Assembly: GCA_017992695.1 (NCBI GenBank)
Contig: JAGOOC010000004.1
Coordinates: forward strand, 1 to 40,044
DNA length: 40,044 nucleotides
Direction: 5' to 3'
From: Bacteroides sp.
GTDB taxonomy: Bacteria > Bacteroidota > Bacteroidia > Bacteroidales > Bacteroidaceae
The notes below the pieces were generated by a model. It did not search any database. It was given only the letters and a program-made list of their open reading frames with translations, and was not told the DNA's origin. This document shows, in pieces, positions 16,810 to 24,724 of this stretch; within the stretch, counting starts at the first letter, position 1; the number at the start of each line of letters is the position of its first letter. The translations under genes were made by a program, and so were the position numbers.

Positions 16810-16860
16810 CATAAAATGGAGTTTTTTCGCCTCTATTGGGTTGAATCTCTAAATAAAGAT

Positions 16861-16868
16861 TATCTTTG
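16861..16868 (+). promoter_or_regulatory. -7 box for the 2-oxoacid:ferredoxin oxidoreductase operon
   Basis: TATCTTTG, full consensus, with TTGG at 16836-16839 about 21 nt upstream as a possible -33. The first gene starts at 16899. Confidence 0.55.
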
Positions 16869-16898
16869 TGGCTCAATTAACCCGGAAACTCAGCACTG

Positions 16899-17174
16899 AT
16901 GAAACAACTGAAAACAATTAAAGAGCTCATCAATGAGGGAAAAGTGGAAGAGGCGATTCAGGCATTGGATCAACTCATCCTGACAGACTCCGTCCCCAAA
17001 GACGAAGCCTACTACTTGCGGGGAAATGCCTATCGCAAACAAGGAAACTGGCAACAAGCCCTCAACAATTACCAAGAATCCATCGAGCTAAACCCTCAAG
17101 GTCCGGCCACAGAAGCCCGCCGCATGGTGATGGATATCATGAATTTCTTCAATAAAGACATGTTCAACCAATAA
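16899..17174 (+). CDS. small TPR protein, first gene of the oxidoreductase operon
   Basis: A 91-residue soluble protein with about two TPR units (residues 5-35 and 37-70, including YYLRGNAYRKQGNWQQALNNYQESIELNP). No signal peptide. It begins the operon, 27 nt before the ferredoxin subunit, so it may help assemble or regulate the complex, but no enzymatic residues are apparent. Confidence 0.8.
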   Translation: MKQLKTIKELINEGKVEEAIQALDQLILTDSVPKDEAYYLRGNAYRKQGNWQQALNNYQESIELNPQGPATEARRMVMDIMNFFNKDMFNQ

Positions 17175-17201
17175 TTATACGTAACTAAACAAATAGAGAC
17201 T

Positions 17202-17429
17202 ATGGCAAAAATAAAAGGAGCTATCGTTGTTGACACCGAACGCTGCAAAGGTTGTAGCCTATGCGTGGTGGCTTGTCCGCTCAACGTGATTTCTCTCAAA
17301 AAAGAGGTGAATGCAAAAGGATACAATTATGCATACCCGATGCTCGAAGACACCTGCAACGGATGTAGTTCGTGCGCAATTGTTTGTCCCGACGGATGCA
17401 TCTCAGTATTTAAAGTTAAATGTGACTAA
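17202..17429 (+). CDS. 2x[4Fe-4S] ferredoxin subunit of 2-oxoacid:ferredoxin oxidoreductase
   Basis: A 75-residue ferredoxin-like delta subunit. Two complete CxxCxxCxxxCP clusters are present: C15/C18/C21/C25 and C52/C55/C58/C62. It would carry electrons from the TPP-bound intermediate to ferredoxin. It lies 12 nt before the alpha subunit gene. As a separate short polypeptide it matches the Vor/Kor four-subunit layout. Confidence 0.92.
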   Translation: MAKIKGAIVVDTERCKGCSLCVVACPLNVISLKKEVNAKGYNYAYPMLEDTCNGCSSCAIVCPDGCISVFKVKCD

Positions 17430-17441
17430 TCAAAAGAAAAT

Positions 17442-18521
17442 ATGGCAGAAGAAGTTGTATTAATGAAAGGAAACGAAGCCATCGCTCATGCCGCTATACG
17501 CTGCGGAACCGACGGATACTTCGGATACCCGATTACCCCTCAGTCGGAAATACTGGAAACATTGACCGAACTGAAACCTTGGGAGACAACCGGAATGGTA
17601 GTGCTTCAAGCAGAAAGTGAAATAGCAGCAATCAATATGGTATATGGTGGTGCAGGAAGCGGCAAGAAAGTGCTGACCTCCTCCTCTAGCCCGGGCATTA
17701 GCCTCAAACAAGAAGGCATCTCCTACTTGGCAGGTTCCGAGCTACCCTGTGTTATCGTAAACGTAATGCGTGGCGGACCGGGATTGGGAACCATTCAGCC
17801 CAGTCAGGCCGACTACTTTCAAACGGTAAAAGGTGGCGGACACGGTGATTACCGACTCATTGCACTGGCTCCGGCTTCGGTGCAAGAGATGGCCGATTTT
17901 GTATCTTTAGGATTCGAGTTGGCGTTTAAATATCGCAACCCTGCCATCATTCTTGCCGATGGAGTGATCGGTCAGATGATGGAAAAGGTGGTTCTTCCTC
18001 CGATGCAACCTCGACTTACAGATGCTGAGGTGATTGAAAAATGCCCATGGGCAACCACAGGGAAGACCAAAGATCGCAAGCCCAACATCATCACTTCGCT
18101 CGAGTTACAACCCGATGCCATGGAGAGGAACAACCTCCGATTCCAGGCCAAGTACAAAGTAATTGAAGAGAACGAGGTGCGCTACGAAGAGATTGACTGT
18201 GAAGACGCTGACTATCTGATTGTCGCTTTCGGATCGATGGCACGTATCGGGCAAAAAGCTATGGAACAGGCTCGCGAAGAGGGTATCAAGGTAGGAATAC
18301 TGCGTCCCATTACGTTATGGCCGTTTCCCACGAAGATCATTGCCGAATATGCCGGTAAGGTGAAGGGCATGCTGTCACTCGAACTGAATGCCGGGCAGAT
18401 GGTGGAAGATGTGCGTTTGGCCGTTAACGGTAAGGTAAAGGTAGAACATTTCGGACGCTTGGGCGGCATTGTGCCCGACCCTGACGAGGTAGTGAGTGCG
18501 TTGAAAACATTATTCATTTGA
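17442..18521 (+). CDS. vorB: 2-oxoacid:ferredoxin oxidoreductase alpha subunit (VorB-like)
   Basis: A 359-residue pyrimidine-domain subunit. The N-terminus carries GYFGYPITPQSEILETL, part of the TPP-domain interface, and the central LTSSSSPGISLKQEG segment is characteristic. With the ferredoxin, TPP and gamma subunits in the same operon, it forms an oxygen-sensitive enzyme that oxidatively decarboxylates 2-oxo acids to acyl-CoA. Similarity to the 3-methyl-2-oxobutanoate (VorB) type is my reading; a 2-oxoglutarate (KorA) substrate cannot be excluded by eye. Confidence 0.9.
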   Translation: MAEEVVLMKGNEAIAHAAIRCGTDGYFGYPITPQSEILETLTELKPWETTGMVVLQAESEIAAINMVYGGAGSGKKVLTSSSSPGISLKQEGISYLAGSELPCVIVNVMRGGPGLGTIQPSQADYFQTVKGGGHGDYRLIALAPASVQEMADFVSLGFELAFKYRNPAIILADGVIGQMMEKVVLPPMQPRLTDAEVIEKCPWATTGKTKDRKPNIITSLELQPDAMERNNLRFQAKYKVIEENEVRYEEIDCEDADYLIVAFGSMARIGQKAMEQAREEGIKVGILRPITLWPFPTKIIAEYAGKVKGMLSLELNAGQMVEDVRLAVNGKVKVEHFGRLGGIVPDPDEVVSALKTLFI

Positions 18522-18535
18522 TTTACGATTAGACG

Positions 18536-18706
18536 ATGAATCCCGATAAAATAAGAAACATACTGAATGTGCTATTCATGGTATTGGCACTGGCCGCTAT
18601 CATTGTTTACTTTGCAGTTGCTGACTTCAAAGTGTTTATCTACCTATGTGGCGGGGCAATCTTTGTCAAGCTAATGGAGTTTTTTATACGATTCACCAAT
18701 AGATAA
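18536..18706 (+). CDS. 56-residue membrane protein inside the oxidoreductase operon
   Basis: A small protein (56 residues) between the alpha and beta subunit genes, 14 nt after one and 12 nt before the other. It starts MNPDKIRNIL, has one membrane helix at about 11-27 and a second hydrophobic segment at about 30-50, and ends FIRFTNR. The tight spacing and in-register start and stop codons argue it is real. Function is unknown; anchoring the otherwise soluble oxidoreductase to the membrane is a speculation from context. The next gene's ribosome-binding-like AGGAG directly follows its stop codon. Confidence 0.8.
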   Translation: MNPDKIRNILNVLFMVLALAAIIVYFAVADFKVFIYLCGGAIFVKLMEFFIRFTNR

Positions 18707-18718
18707 GGAGAAGAAGCT

Positions 18719-19483
18719 ATGACAAAAGAAGAAATAATCAAGTCTGGAAATCTGGTTCAAAAGAAACCGACATTGATGAACGATAACCCGATGCACTACT
18801 GCCCGGGCTGTAGCCACGGAGTGGTTCACAAACTGGTGGCCGAAGTCATCGAAGAGATGGGCATGGAAGAGAAAGCGATCGGAATATCTCCGGTAGGATG
18901 TGCTGTATTCATCTACAACTACCTGGATATCGACTGGCAAGAGGCCGCTCACGGGCGCGCACCGGCAGTAGCTACTGCCATCAAACGGTTGTGGCCCGAC
19001 CGCCTAGTGTTTACCTATCAAGGCGATGGTGACTTGGCTTGTATCGGCACCGCCGAAACCATCCATGCACTGAATCGGGGGGAGAACATCACTCTTATCT
19101 TTGTGAATAATGGCATCTATGGTATGACAGGCGGACAAATGAGCCCTACTACCTTGATGGGCATGAAGACCTCGACAAGCCCCTATGGCCGCGATGTAAA
19201 CCTTCATGGCTATCCACTGAAGATGACCGAAATTGCGGCTCAACTCGAGGGTACGGCTTACGTTACCCGCCAAGCGGTGCACACGGTACCTGCCATTCGC
19301 AAGGCGAAGAAGGCGATTCGCAAGGCGTTCGAGAATTCGATGGCCGGCAAGGGGTCTAACTTGGTAGAGATCGTTGCTACATGCAGCTCGGGCTGGAAGA
19401 TGACTCCCGACGAATCGAACAAATGGATGGTGGAACACATGTTCCCCTATTATCCGTTGGGCGATATGAAAGATAAAGAATAA
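18719..19483 (+). CDS. 2-oxoacid:ferredoxin oxidoreductase beta subunit (TPP-binding)
   Basis: A 254-residue catalytic subunit that binds thiamine diphosphate. The family motifs are clear: YCPGCSHG with C28/C31, the TPP/Mg motif GDGD at 102-105, and NNGIYGMTGGQ at about 130-140. An AGGAG sits 9-13 nt before the ATG, one of the few convincing Shine-Dalgarno sequences in the window. It follows the small membrane protein and precedes the gamma subunit by 20 nt. Confidence 0.93.
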   Translation: MTKEEIIKSGNLVQKKPTLMNDNPMHYCPGCSHGVVHKLVAEVIEEMGMEEKAIGISPVGCAVFIYNYLDIDWQEAAHGRAPAVATAIKRLWPDRLVFTYQGDGDLACIGTAETIHALNRGENITLIFVNNGIYGMTGGQMSPTTLMGMKTSTSPYGRDVNLHGYPLKMTEIAAQLEGTAYVTRQAVHTVPAIRKAKKAIRKAFENSMAGKGSNLVEIVATCSSGWKMTPDESNKWMVEHMFPYYPLGDMKDKE

Positions 19484-19503
19484 CGCTAAAAGTCAACAGG
19501 AAA

Positions 19504-20046
19504 ATGAAAGAAGAAATAATTATAGCAGGATTCGGCGGACAGGGTGTACTGTCTATGGGAAAGATTTTGGCTTATTCCGGACTGATGGAAGGCAAAGAGG
19601 TAACCTGGATGCCCGCTTACGGCCCCGAACAACGAGGCGGAACAGCCAACGTAACGGTGATTGTGAGCGATGAGCGCATCTCTTCGCCCATCTTAAGCAC
19701 ATTCGATGCTGCCATCATCCTCAACCAGCCTTCGCTAGAGAAGTTTGAGAGGCGGGTGAAACCGGGTGGAATCTTGATTTACGATGGATATGGCATCATT
19801 CATCCCCCTACACGAAAAGACATCAAAGTCTATCGCATCGACGCCATGGACGCTGCCAACGAGATGAATAATGCGAAGGCATTTAACATGATCGTGCTGG
19901 GTGGTTTGCTCAAACTTCTTCCGGTAGTATCGCTCGAAAGCGTACTGAAAGGATTGAAGAAAACACTTCCCGAACGCCACCACCACCTGATACCGATGAA
20001 CGAAGCGGCTATCAAAAAAGGGATGGAGCTGATTAAAGAAGTTTAA
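19504..20046 (+). CDS. 2-oxoacid:ferredoxin oxidoreductase gamma subunit
   Basis: A 180-residue subunit of the pyruvate/ketoisovalerate oxidoreductase catalytic-domain family. It starts with IIIAGFGGQGVLSMGKILAY and carries the highly conserved PAYGPEQRGGTANVTV near 37-52, which marks the family. It completes the alpha/beta/gamma/delta set and is the last gene before an unusual inverted repeat array. Confidence 0.93.
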   Translation: MKEEIIIAGFGGQGVLSMGKILAYSGLMEGKEVTWMPAYGPEQRGGTANVTVIVSDERISSPILSTFDAAIILNQPSLEKFERRVKPGGILIYDGYGIIHPPTRKDIKVYRIDAMDAANEMNNAKAFNMIVLGGLLKLLPVVSLESVLKGLKKTLPERHHHLIPMNEAAIKKGMELIKEV

Positions 20047-20052
20047 AAGAGT

Positions 20053-20133
20053 CAAGAGCGAAAAGCAAAGCGTGAAGAGTTTTTAATGCGGGATCCTGCA
20101 AAGTAACTTTTCACGCTTCGCTCTTCGCTCTTC
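20053..20133. repeat. inverted heptanucleotide repeat array
   Basis: The left arm (20053-20080) is four 7-nt units of the form GAARAGC/T: CAAGAGC, GAAAAGC, AAAGCGT, GAAGAGT. The right arm (20106-20133), read on the minus strand, is GAAGAGC, GAAGAGC, GAAGCGT, GAAAAGT. The 25-nt centre includes a near-palindrome around GGATCC. The structure fills the gap between the gamma subunit gene and the porin promoter and may also terminate transcription. Confidence 0.75.
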
Positions 20134-20145
20134 GCTTATTTGTTG

Positions 20146-20153
20146 TATCTTTG
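20146..20153 (+). promoter_or_regulatory. -7 box for putative porin, nearly leaderless
   Basis: TATCTTTG, full consensus, only 9 nt before the ATG at 20163. With the usual start point a few bases after the box, the 5' leader would be about 2-5 nt. This is also why a TTG start at 20151 is rejected. Confidence 0.5.
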
Positions 20154-20162
20154 CGCTCACTT

Positions 20163-22220
20163 ATGAGACGAATTCTACTTACATATATACTGTTTTTTAG
20201 TGTAAGCCAGTTAGCTACACAAGCGCAGGTTAGACCCAACAATCCTTACGGCGACCGCAAGGATGAGTATGGCAACATTGTAGACCAATTTGGCAATCAA
20301 ATAGACCCTGCTATGCGCCCACAAAACCCAGACAGTGCGAACGTAGAGGTACAGAGCCTTCCGCCTACGCTCTACATGTGGAATTTGAGCGAAAACTTGG
20401 GCAACATCAACCGTATTCCGGCCGATACGGCCTACCGATTCTTCCAAAACTCCAACTTAGTTGAAGGCATCAGGGGACATTACAATTACTTGGGAAACCT
20501 GGGTTCTCCACGCCTCTCACGCATCTTCTTCGACAGACGCGAGGCAGAACCAACTCTTTTCATGGAACCGTTTTCGAGCTTCTTTATACGCCCGGGCGAG
20601 TTTAAGTTCACCAACAGCAACGTGCCCTACACCAACCTTACTTACTACAAAGCAGGAAGCAAGATCAATGGCGAAGAGCGGTTTAAATCGTACTTTTCGG
20701 TCAATGTAAACAAGCGGTTAGCGTTCGGGTTCAACATTGATTACCTCTATGGACGGGGTTATTACAACAGTCAAAATACATCTTTCTTGAACACTGCCCT
20801 TTTCGGTAGTTACATTGGCGATCGGTACGAAGCCAGTTTGCTTTACAGCAACAACAACATGAAGATGAATGAGAACGGTGGCATCACCGATGATAGGTAT
20901 ATAACCGACCCACAGACCATGGCGGGTGGAGGGAAAACCTATGAACCTCAGAACATCCCGACCGTACTCAGTCAAAGTGCCAACAACAATAAAGACTTTT
21001 ACGTCTTTATGGCACAACGCTATAAATTGGGCTTTCAGCGCGCAATAGCCAAAGCTCAGAACGATACTACAGCTGCGAAAAAGGAGTTCGTTCCCGTCAC
21101 CAGTTTCATTCATACCCTGAAGCTGGAACGCACACGCCACCGTTTCACTTCACTCGATAAGGTAGAAAATTATTATCAGAACACGTATATCCAACCAGGC
21201 CAATCGGCTATTAATGACTCGACCACCGCTTTCAGCATCAAAAACACATTGGGCATCGCCTTGCTCGAGGGGTTCAACAAATACGCCAAAGCCGGGCTAA
21301 CAGCTTTTGCTTCGTACAAACTAAGCAATTATTACTTGATGAACCAAGATTCGATCAGCGTAGATCAATATACCGAAAATGAAGTTTTTGTAGGAGCCGA
21401 ACTGTCTAAGCGCCAAGGCAACGTGCTTCATTACCACGCAACGGGCGAAGTGGGATTGTTAGGGAAAGCTATCGGTCAGTTTCGCGCCAATGGAGACGTC
21501 GACCTCAACTTCGGCCTTTTTAAAGACACGGTAAGCCTCATTGCACGAGCCTCAATAAGCAACACACTGCCTTCCTTCTACATGCGTCATTATCACTCCA
21601 AGCATTTTTATTGGGACAATGAAAATATGGATAATGAGTTTCGCACACGCATCGAAGGAGAGTTGAATATTGCTCGTTGGAAAACAAGACTAAGGGGTGG
21701 GGTGGAAAACATCAAGAACTATACCTACTTTAACCAGCAAGCCTTGCCGCAACAGCATGGAGGAAATCTTCAAGTGTTATCGCTCATCTTAGAGCAGAAT
21801 TTCCGCGCAGGCGTCCTTCACCTCGACAATGAAGTGAGCTGGCAGAAGTCAAGCAACACTGCCGTGCTCCCGCTGCCCGAACTGTCACTCTATCATAACC
21901 TTTATCTGCAAACCAAACTGGCTAAGGTACTGACGATGCAACTGGGTGCCGACGTGCGTTACTTTACTAGGTATAAGGCTCCGGCCTATATGCCTGCCAT
22001 TCAGCAGTTCCATCTGCAGGCCGAAAGCGACCAAGTGGAGATTGGCGGTTATCCTATTGTAAACGTGTATGCCAACTTTGACCTCAAGCGTACGCGCTTC
22101 TTCGTGATGATGTATCACGTTAACCAAGGTTCGGGCAAGTCAAACTACTTCCTTTCACCCCACTACCCCATCAATCCGCGTCTGTTCAAAATTGGTATCT
22201 CCTGGAATTTTTACGATTAA
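20163..22220 (+). CDS. putative outer-membrane porin (Bacteroidetes 'putative porin' family)
   Basis: A 685-residue exported protein with signal peptide at about 1-22 (ending TQAQ), a short polar N-terminal stretch (NPYGDRKDEYGN) and then a long run of alternating beta strands rich in Tyr/Asn/Phe. It ends ISWNFYD, an aromatic outer-membrane-barrel terminus. Size and pattern match the large uncharacterised putative porin family of Bacteroidetes. I start at ATG 20163 because the upstream TTG lies inside the promoter box. The next gene, a solute-binding protein, follows 11 nt later. Confidence 0.78.
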   Translation: MRRILLTYILFFSVSQLATQAQVRPNNPYGDRKDEYGNIVDQFGNQIDPAMRPQNPDSANVEVQSLPPTLYMWNLSENLGNINRIPADTAYRFFQNSNLVEGIRGHYNYLGNLGSPRLSRIFFDRREAEPTLFMEPFSSFFIRPGEFKFTNSNVPYTNLTYYKAGSKINGEERFKSYFSVNVNKRLAFGFNIDYLYGRGYYNSQNTSFLNTALFGSYIGDRYEASLLYSNNNMKMNENGGITDDRYITDPQTMAGGGKTYEPQNIPTVLSQSANNNKDFYVFMAQRYKLGFQRAIAKAQNDTTAAKKEFVPVTSFIHTLKLERTRHRFTSLDKVENYYQNTYIQPGQSAINDSTTAFSIKNTLGIALLEGFNKYAKAGLTAFASYKLSNYYLMNQDSISVDQYTENEVFVGAELSKRQGNVLHYHATGEVGLLGKAIGQFRANGDVDLNFGLFKDTVSLIARASISNTLPSFYMRHYHSKHFYWDNENMDNEFRTRIEGELNIARWKTRLRGGVENIKNYTYFNQQALPQQHGGNLQVLSLILEQNFRAGVLHLDNEVSWQKSSNTAVLPLPELSLYHNLYLQTKLAKVLTMQLGADVRYFTRYKAPAYMPAIQQFHLQAESDQVEIGGYPIVNVYANFDLKRTRFFVMMYHVNQGSGKSNYFLSPHYPINPRLFKIGISWNFYD

Positions 22221-22231
22221 CGTTGCCTCCT

Positions 22232-23056
22232 ATGAAACGATTCAAGTACCTCTTTGTGACACTCTTTGTGTTGTGCATCGTTGCTGTTGTTGTGTTCTTC
22301 CGATATAGCAATAGAAGCAAGCCAATAGGGCATCCGCGAGACTATGCCGCGATAGAGAAAGAAGGTACCATTCATGTGGCTACCGAATACAACTCCATCG
22401 GTTTTTATGTAGATGGAGATACGATTTCGGGGTTTCACTACGAGCTAATAGAGGCTTTCACAAAGGCCATGGGGCTGAAAGCCAAACTGTTTCCGATCAT
22501 GAGTTTCAATGATCGGCTTGAAGGATTGAGCAACGGTACGTATGACATCATTGCCAGCGACTTGATGGCAACCAGCGAGTGGAAAGACTCCCTGCTCCTC
22601 ACCTCGCCCATTATACTAAGTAAACAGGTGCTGGTGCAGCGTAAATCAGTCAAAGGCGACACACTCTACATCAAAAGCCAGCTCGACCTGGCAGGGCGCA
22701 CCTTACATGTGGTCAAAGGGTCTCCCTCCATCTTGCGCATCCGCAACTTAAGCAATGAGATAGGCGATACGATCTACATCCAGGAGGTCGAAAGATATGG
22801 TACGGAGCAGCTGATGGCCATGGTAGCACACGGTGATATTGACTATGCGGTCTGCGACGAAAGCATTGCTCGGGCCTCTATCGATTCGATGCCGCAGTTA
22901 GACATCAACACCGCCATCAGTTTTACGCAATTTTACTCTTGGGCGGTGAGCAAGCAGTCGCCTGTGCTGCTCGACAGTTTAAATAGCTGGCTCAAAGATT
23001 TCCGTCAGGGAGATCAATACCAACGTATATACAAAAAACACTACAAAAAGAGATAA
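22232..23056 (+). CDS. membrane-anchored family 3 solute-binding protein (MltF-like N-terminal domain only)
   Basis: A 274-residue protein with one N-terminal membrane anchor (about 5-25) followed by a periplasmic type II binding domain: GTIHVATEYNSIGFYV, GFHYELIEAF, MGLKAKL, DIIASDLMATSEWKDSLLLTSP, DLAGRTLHVVKGS, VAHGDIDYAVCDES. The order resembles the binding domain of lytic transglycosylase MltF, but the protein ends after that domain, with no SLT catalytic domain. No ABC permease is nearby. It follows the putative porin closely, so the two are probably co-expressed. The ligand is unknown. Confidence 0.8.
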   Translation: MKRFKYLFVTLFVLCIVAVVVFFRYSNRSKPIGHPRDYAAIEKEGTIHVATEYNSIGFYVDGDTISGFHYELIEAFTKAMGLKAKLFPIMSFNDRLEGLSNGTYDIIASDLMATSEWKDSLLLTSPIILSKQVLVQRKSVKGDTLYIKSQLDLAGRTLHVVKGSPSILRIRNLSNEIGDTIYIQEVERYGTEQLMAMVAHGDIDYAVCDESIARASIDSMPQLDINTAISFTQFYSWAVSKQSPVLLDSLNSWLKDFRQGDQYQRIYKKHYKKR

Positions 23057-23096
23057 TTCGTTCGCTCACTTTTTCGGCAGTCTTACCTAAAAAGAG

Positions 23097-23104
23097 TATA
23101 TTTG
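23097..23104 (+). promoter_or_regulatory. -7 box for the Gfo/Idh/MocA gene
   Basis: TATATTTG, full consensus, 23 nt before the start codon at 23128. Confidence 0.5.
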
Positions 23105-23127
23105 CATTCCTAATCATTCAATACATT

Positions 23128-24114
23128 ATGAGCGAGAAGATAATTAAATGGGGATTTATCGGTTGCGGTGAAGTAACCAAATATAAAAGCGGCCCCGCAT
23201 TTCAGCAAGTAGAACACTCGGAAGTAGTAGCAGTGATGAGCCGAGACGGTGCCAAAGCCCAAGCTTATGCGCAAGAGAGAGGCATTAAGAAATGGTACGA
23301 CGATGCTCAAAGCTTGATTGACGACCCTGAGGTTAATGCCATTTACATTGCCACCCCTCCCTCCTCGCATGCTACGTATGCCATCATGTCGATGAAAGCA
23401 GGTAAACCTGTATATATTGAGAAACCCATGGCGGTGACCTATGAAGAATGCACACGCATCAACCGTATTTCGAGCGAGACGGAAGTACCCTGTTTTGTTG
23501 CGTACTATCGTCGCTACCTGCCCTACTTCATGAAGGTAAAAGAGCTGGTTGAACAAGGTGCTGTGGGCACTGTGATCAATGTGCAAGTTCGCTTTGCGCA
23601 AGCCCCGAGTGAACTTGACCACAACCGCGAGAATCTGCCTTGGCGTGTACAACCCGACATCGCTGGCGGTGGATACTTCTACGACTTGGCCCCGCATCAA
23701 ATCGATCTGTTGCAAGAGATGTTCGGCTGCATTCTCCAAGCAAGCGGATACAAGAGCAACCGTGGTGGGCTTTACCCTACAGAAGACACCATTAGTGGCT
23801 GTTTCCAGTTCGACAGCGGACTGGTGGGCAGTGGTTCGTGGTGTTTTGTGGCACACGATTCGGCAAAGGAAGACCGCATCGAAATCATAGGCGATAAAGG
23901 GATGATCTGTTTCTCGGTATTCTCTTTCGACCCCATTGCCCTGCACAACGAACAAGGGCGTGTAGAGTTCGACATCAAAAACCCGGAGTATGTACAGCAA
24001 CCCCTCATTCAAGCTGTAGTCGATCATCTGCTGGGCAAGTTGGTTTGCTCATCGGACGGCGAAAGTGCTACCCTGACAAACTGGGTCATGGATAAGATTT
24101 TAGGAAAGTTATAA
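23128..24114 (+). CDS. Gfo/Idh/MocA family oxidoreductase
   Basis: A 328-residue NAD(P)-dependent dehydrogenase. The Rossmann fold begins WGFIGCGEVT at residues 8-17, and the family's EKP motif with the catalytic-region lysine is at 98-100. The C-terminal half has the expected mixed alpha/beta substrate domain with GGGYFYDLAPHQIDLLQ near 182-198, which supplies the conserved catalytic histidine. No export signal. It has its own promoter and a strong terminator, so it is a single-gene unit; sugar or inositol-like substrates are typical but not predictable here. The minus-strand frame covering the gene is a shadow. Confidence 0.9.
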   Translation: MSEKIIKWGFIGCGEVTKYKSGPAFQQVEHSEVVAVMSRDGAKAQAYAQERGIKKWYDDAQSLIDDPEVNAIYIATPPSSHATYAIMSMKAGKPVYIEKPMAVTYEECTRINRISSETEVPCFVAYYRRYLPYFMKVKELVEQGAVGTVINVQVRFAQAPSELDHNRENLPWRVQPDIAGGGYFYDLAPHQIDLLQEMFGCILQASGYKSNRGGLYPTEDTISGCFQFDSGLVGSGSWCFVAHDSAKEDRIEIIGDKGMICFSVFSFDPIALHNEQGRVEFDIKNPEYVQQPLIQAVVDHLLGKLVCSSDGESATLTNWVMDKILGKL

Positions 24115-24120
24115 TCTTTT

Positions 24121-24155
24121 AGTGATGAATATTAAATTATTCATCACTTTTTTTT
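24121..24155 (+). terminator. intrinsic terminator after the oxidoreductase gene
   Basis: Perfect 11-bp stem (24121-24131 with 24138-24148), 6-nt loop, followed by eight consecutive T. Confidence 0.85.
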
Positions 24156-24162
24156 GTTTCCT

Positions 24163-24192
24163 GTGTCACGTTTTCCTTCCTCCTTTCGTCTT
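24163..24192 (+). promoter_or_regulatory. candidate ECF-sigma autoregulatory promoter
   Basis: GTGTCACG (24163-24170) and CGTCTT (24187-24192) are spaced about 17 nt apart, resembling an ECF -35/-10 pair with the common CGTC -10 core. No TAnnTTTG box is present before the sigma gene, unlike most promoters in this window. The resulting 5' leader would be only a few bases. Binding by the sigma factor itself is inferred. Confidence 0.35.
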
Positions 24193-24202
24193 CCTTATAT
24201 AA

Positions 24203-24724
24203 ATGGAACTCAATCAGTTTAAATCAACCATAATTCCGCTACGCAATAAGTTATTGAACTATGCGAAGAGGCTGACAGATAACCCCGATGACGCAGAAGA
24301 TGCGATACAGGAGGTGATGCTGAAGCTATGGAATATGCGTCAGAAACTGGAGGAGTACCACAGCATCGAAGCATTTGCCATGACGACAACGCATCATCAC
24401 TGCATGGATATATGGCGCAGAAAGAAGCCAGATGCGGTATCGCTTGAGTGGGTACAAGCCGCTTGCACGGCCTCTACACCCGAACGGCTGCTCGAAGAAA
24501 AAGATGAGTTTCGGCTGATGAGAGAGATTATCGATTCGCTTCCAACCCTGCAACGCACCATCATTCAAATGAAAGATGTGCAAGAGTACGAAACAGAAGA
24601 GATAGCCGAAATAACGGGATGCAGTGCAGAGTCCATTCGCAGTAACCTGTCGAGAGCACGGAAACGAGTAAGAGAGATGTATTTGCAATCCATACAAGAA
24701 CGAAAAAGGAGGAACGAAGCATGA
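24203..24724 (+). CDS. ECF-type RNA polymerase sigma factor
   Basis: A 173-residue sigma-70 family protein with region 2 (about 10-75: DNPDDAEDAIQEVMLKLW, then TTHHHCMDIWRRKKPD) and region 4 (about 105-160: LPTLQRTIIQMKDVQEYETEEIAEITGCSAESIRSNLSRAR, given here as the helix-turn-helix segment EEIAEITGCSAESIRSNLSR). Regions 1 and 3 are absent, as in ECF sigmas. The next gene overlaps it by 4 nt (ATGA), consistent with a translationally coupled regulator. It is likely to control its own operon of envelope proteins. Confidence 0.9.
   Translation: MELNQFKSTIIPLRNKLLNYAKRLTDNPDDAEDAIQEVMLKLWNMRQKLEEYHSIEAFAMTTTHHHCMDIWRRKKPDAVSLEWVQAACTASTPERLLEEKDEFRLMREIIDSLPTLQRTIIQMKDVQEYETEEIAEITGCSAESIRSNLSRARKRVREMYLQSIQERKRRNEA

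Noticed and set aside
23110-24027. 305-residue minus-strand frame opposite the Gfo/Idh/MocA gene
   Set aside because: It is a full-length antisense shadow. The plus strand has the Rossmann and EKP motifs, a promoter and a terminator.
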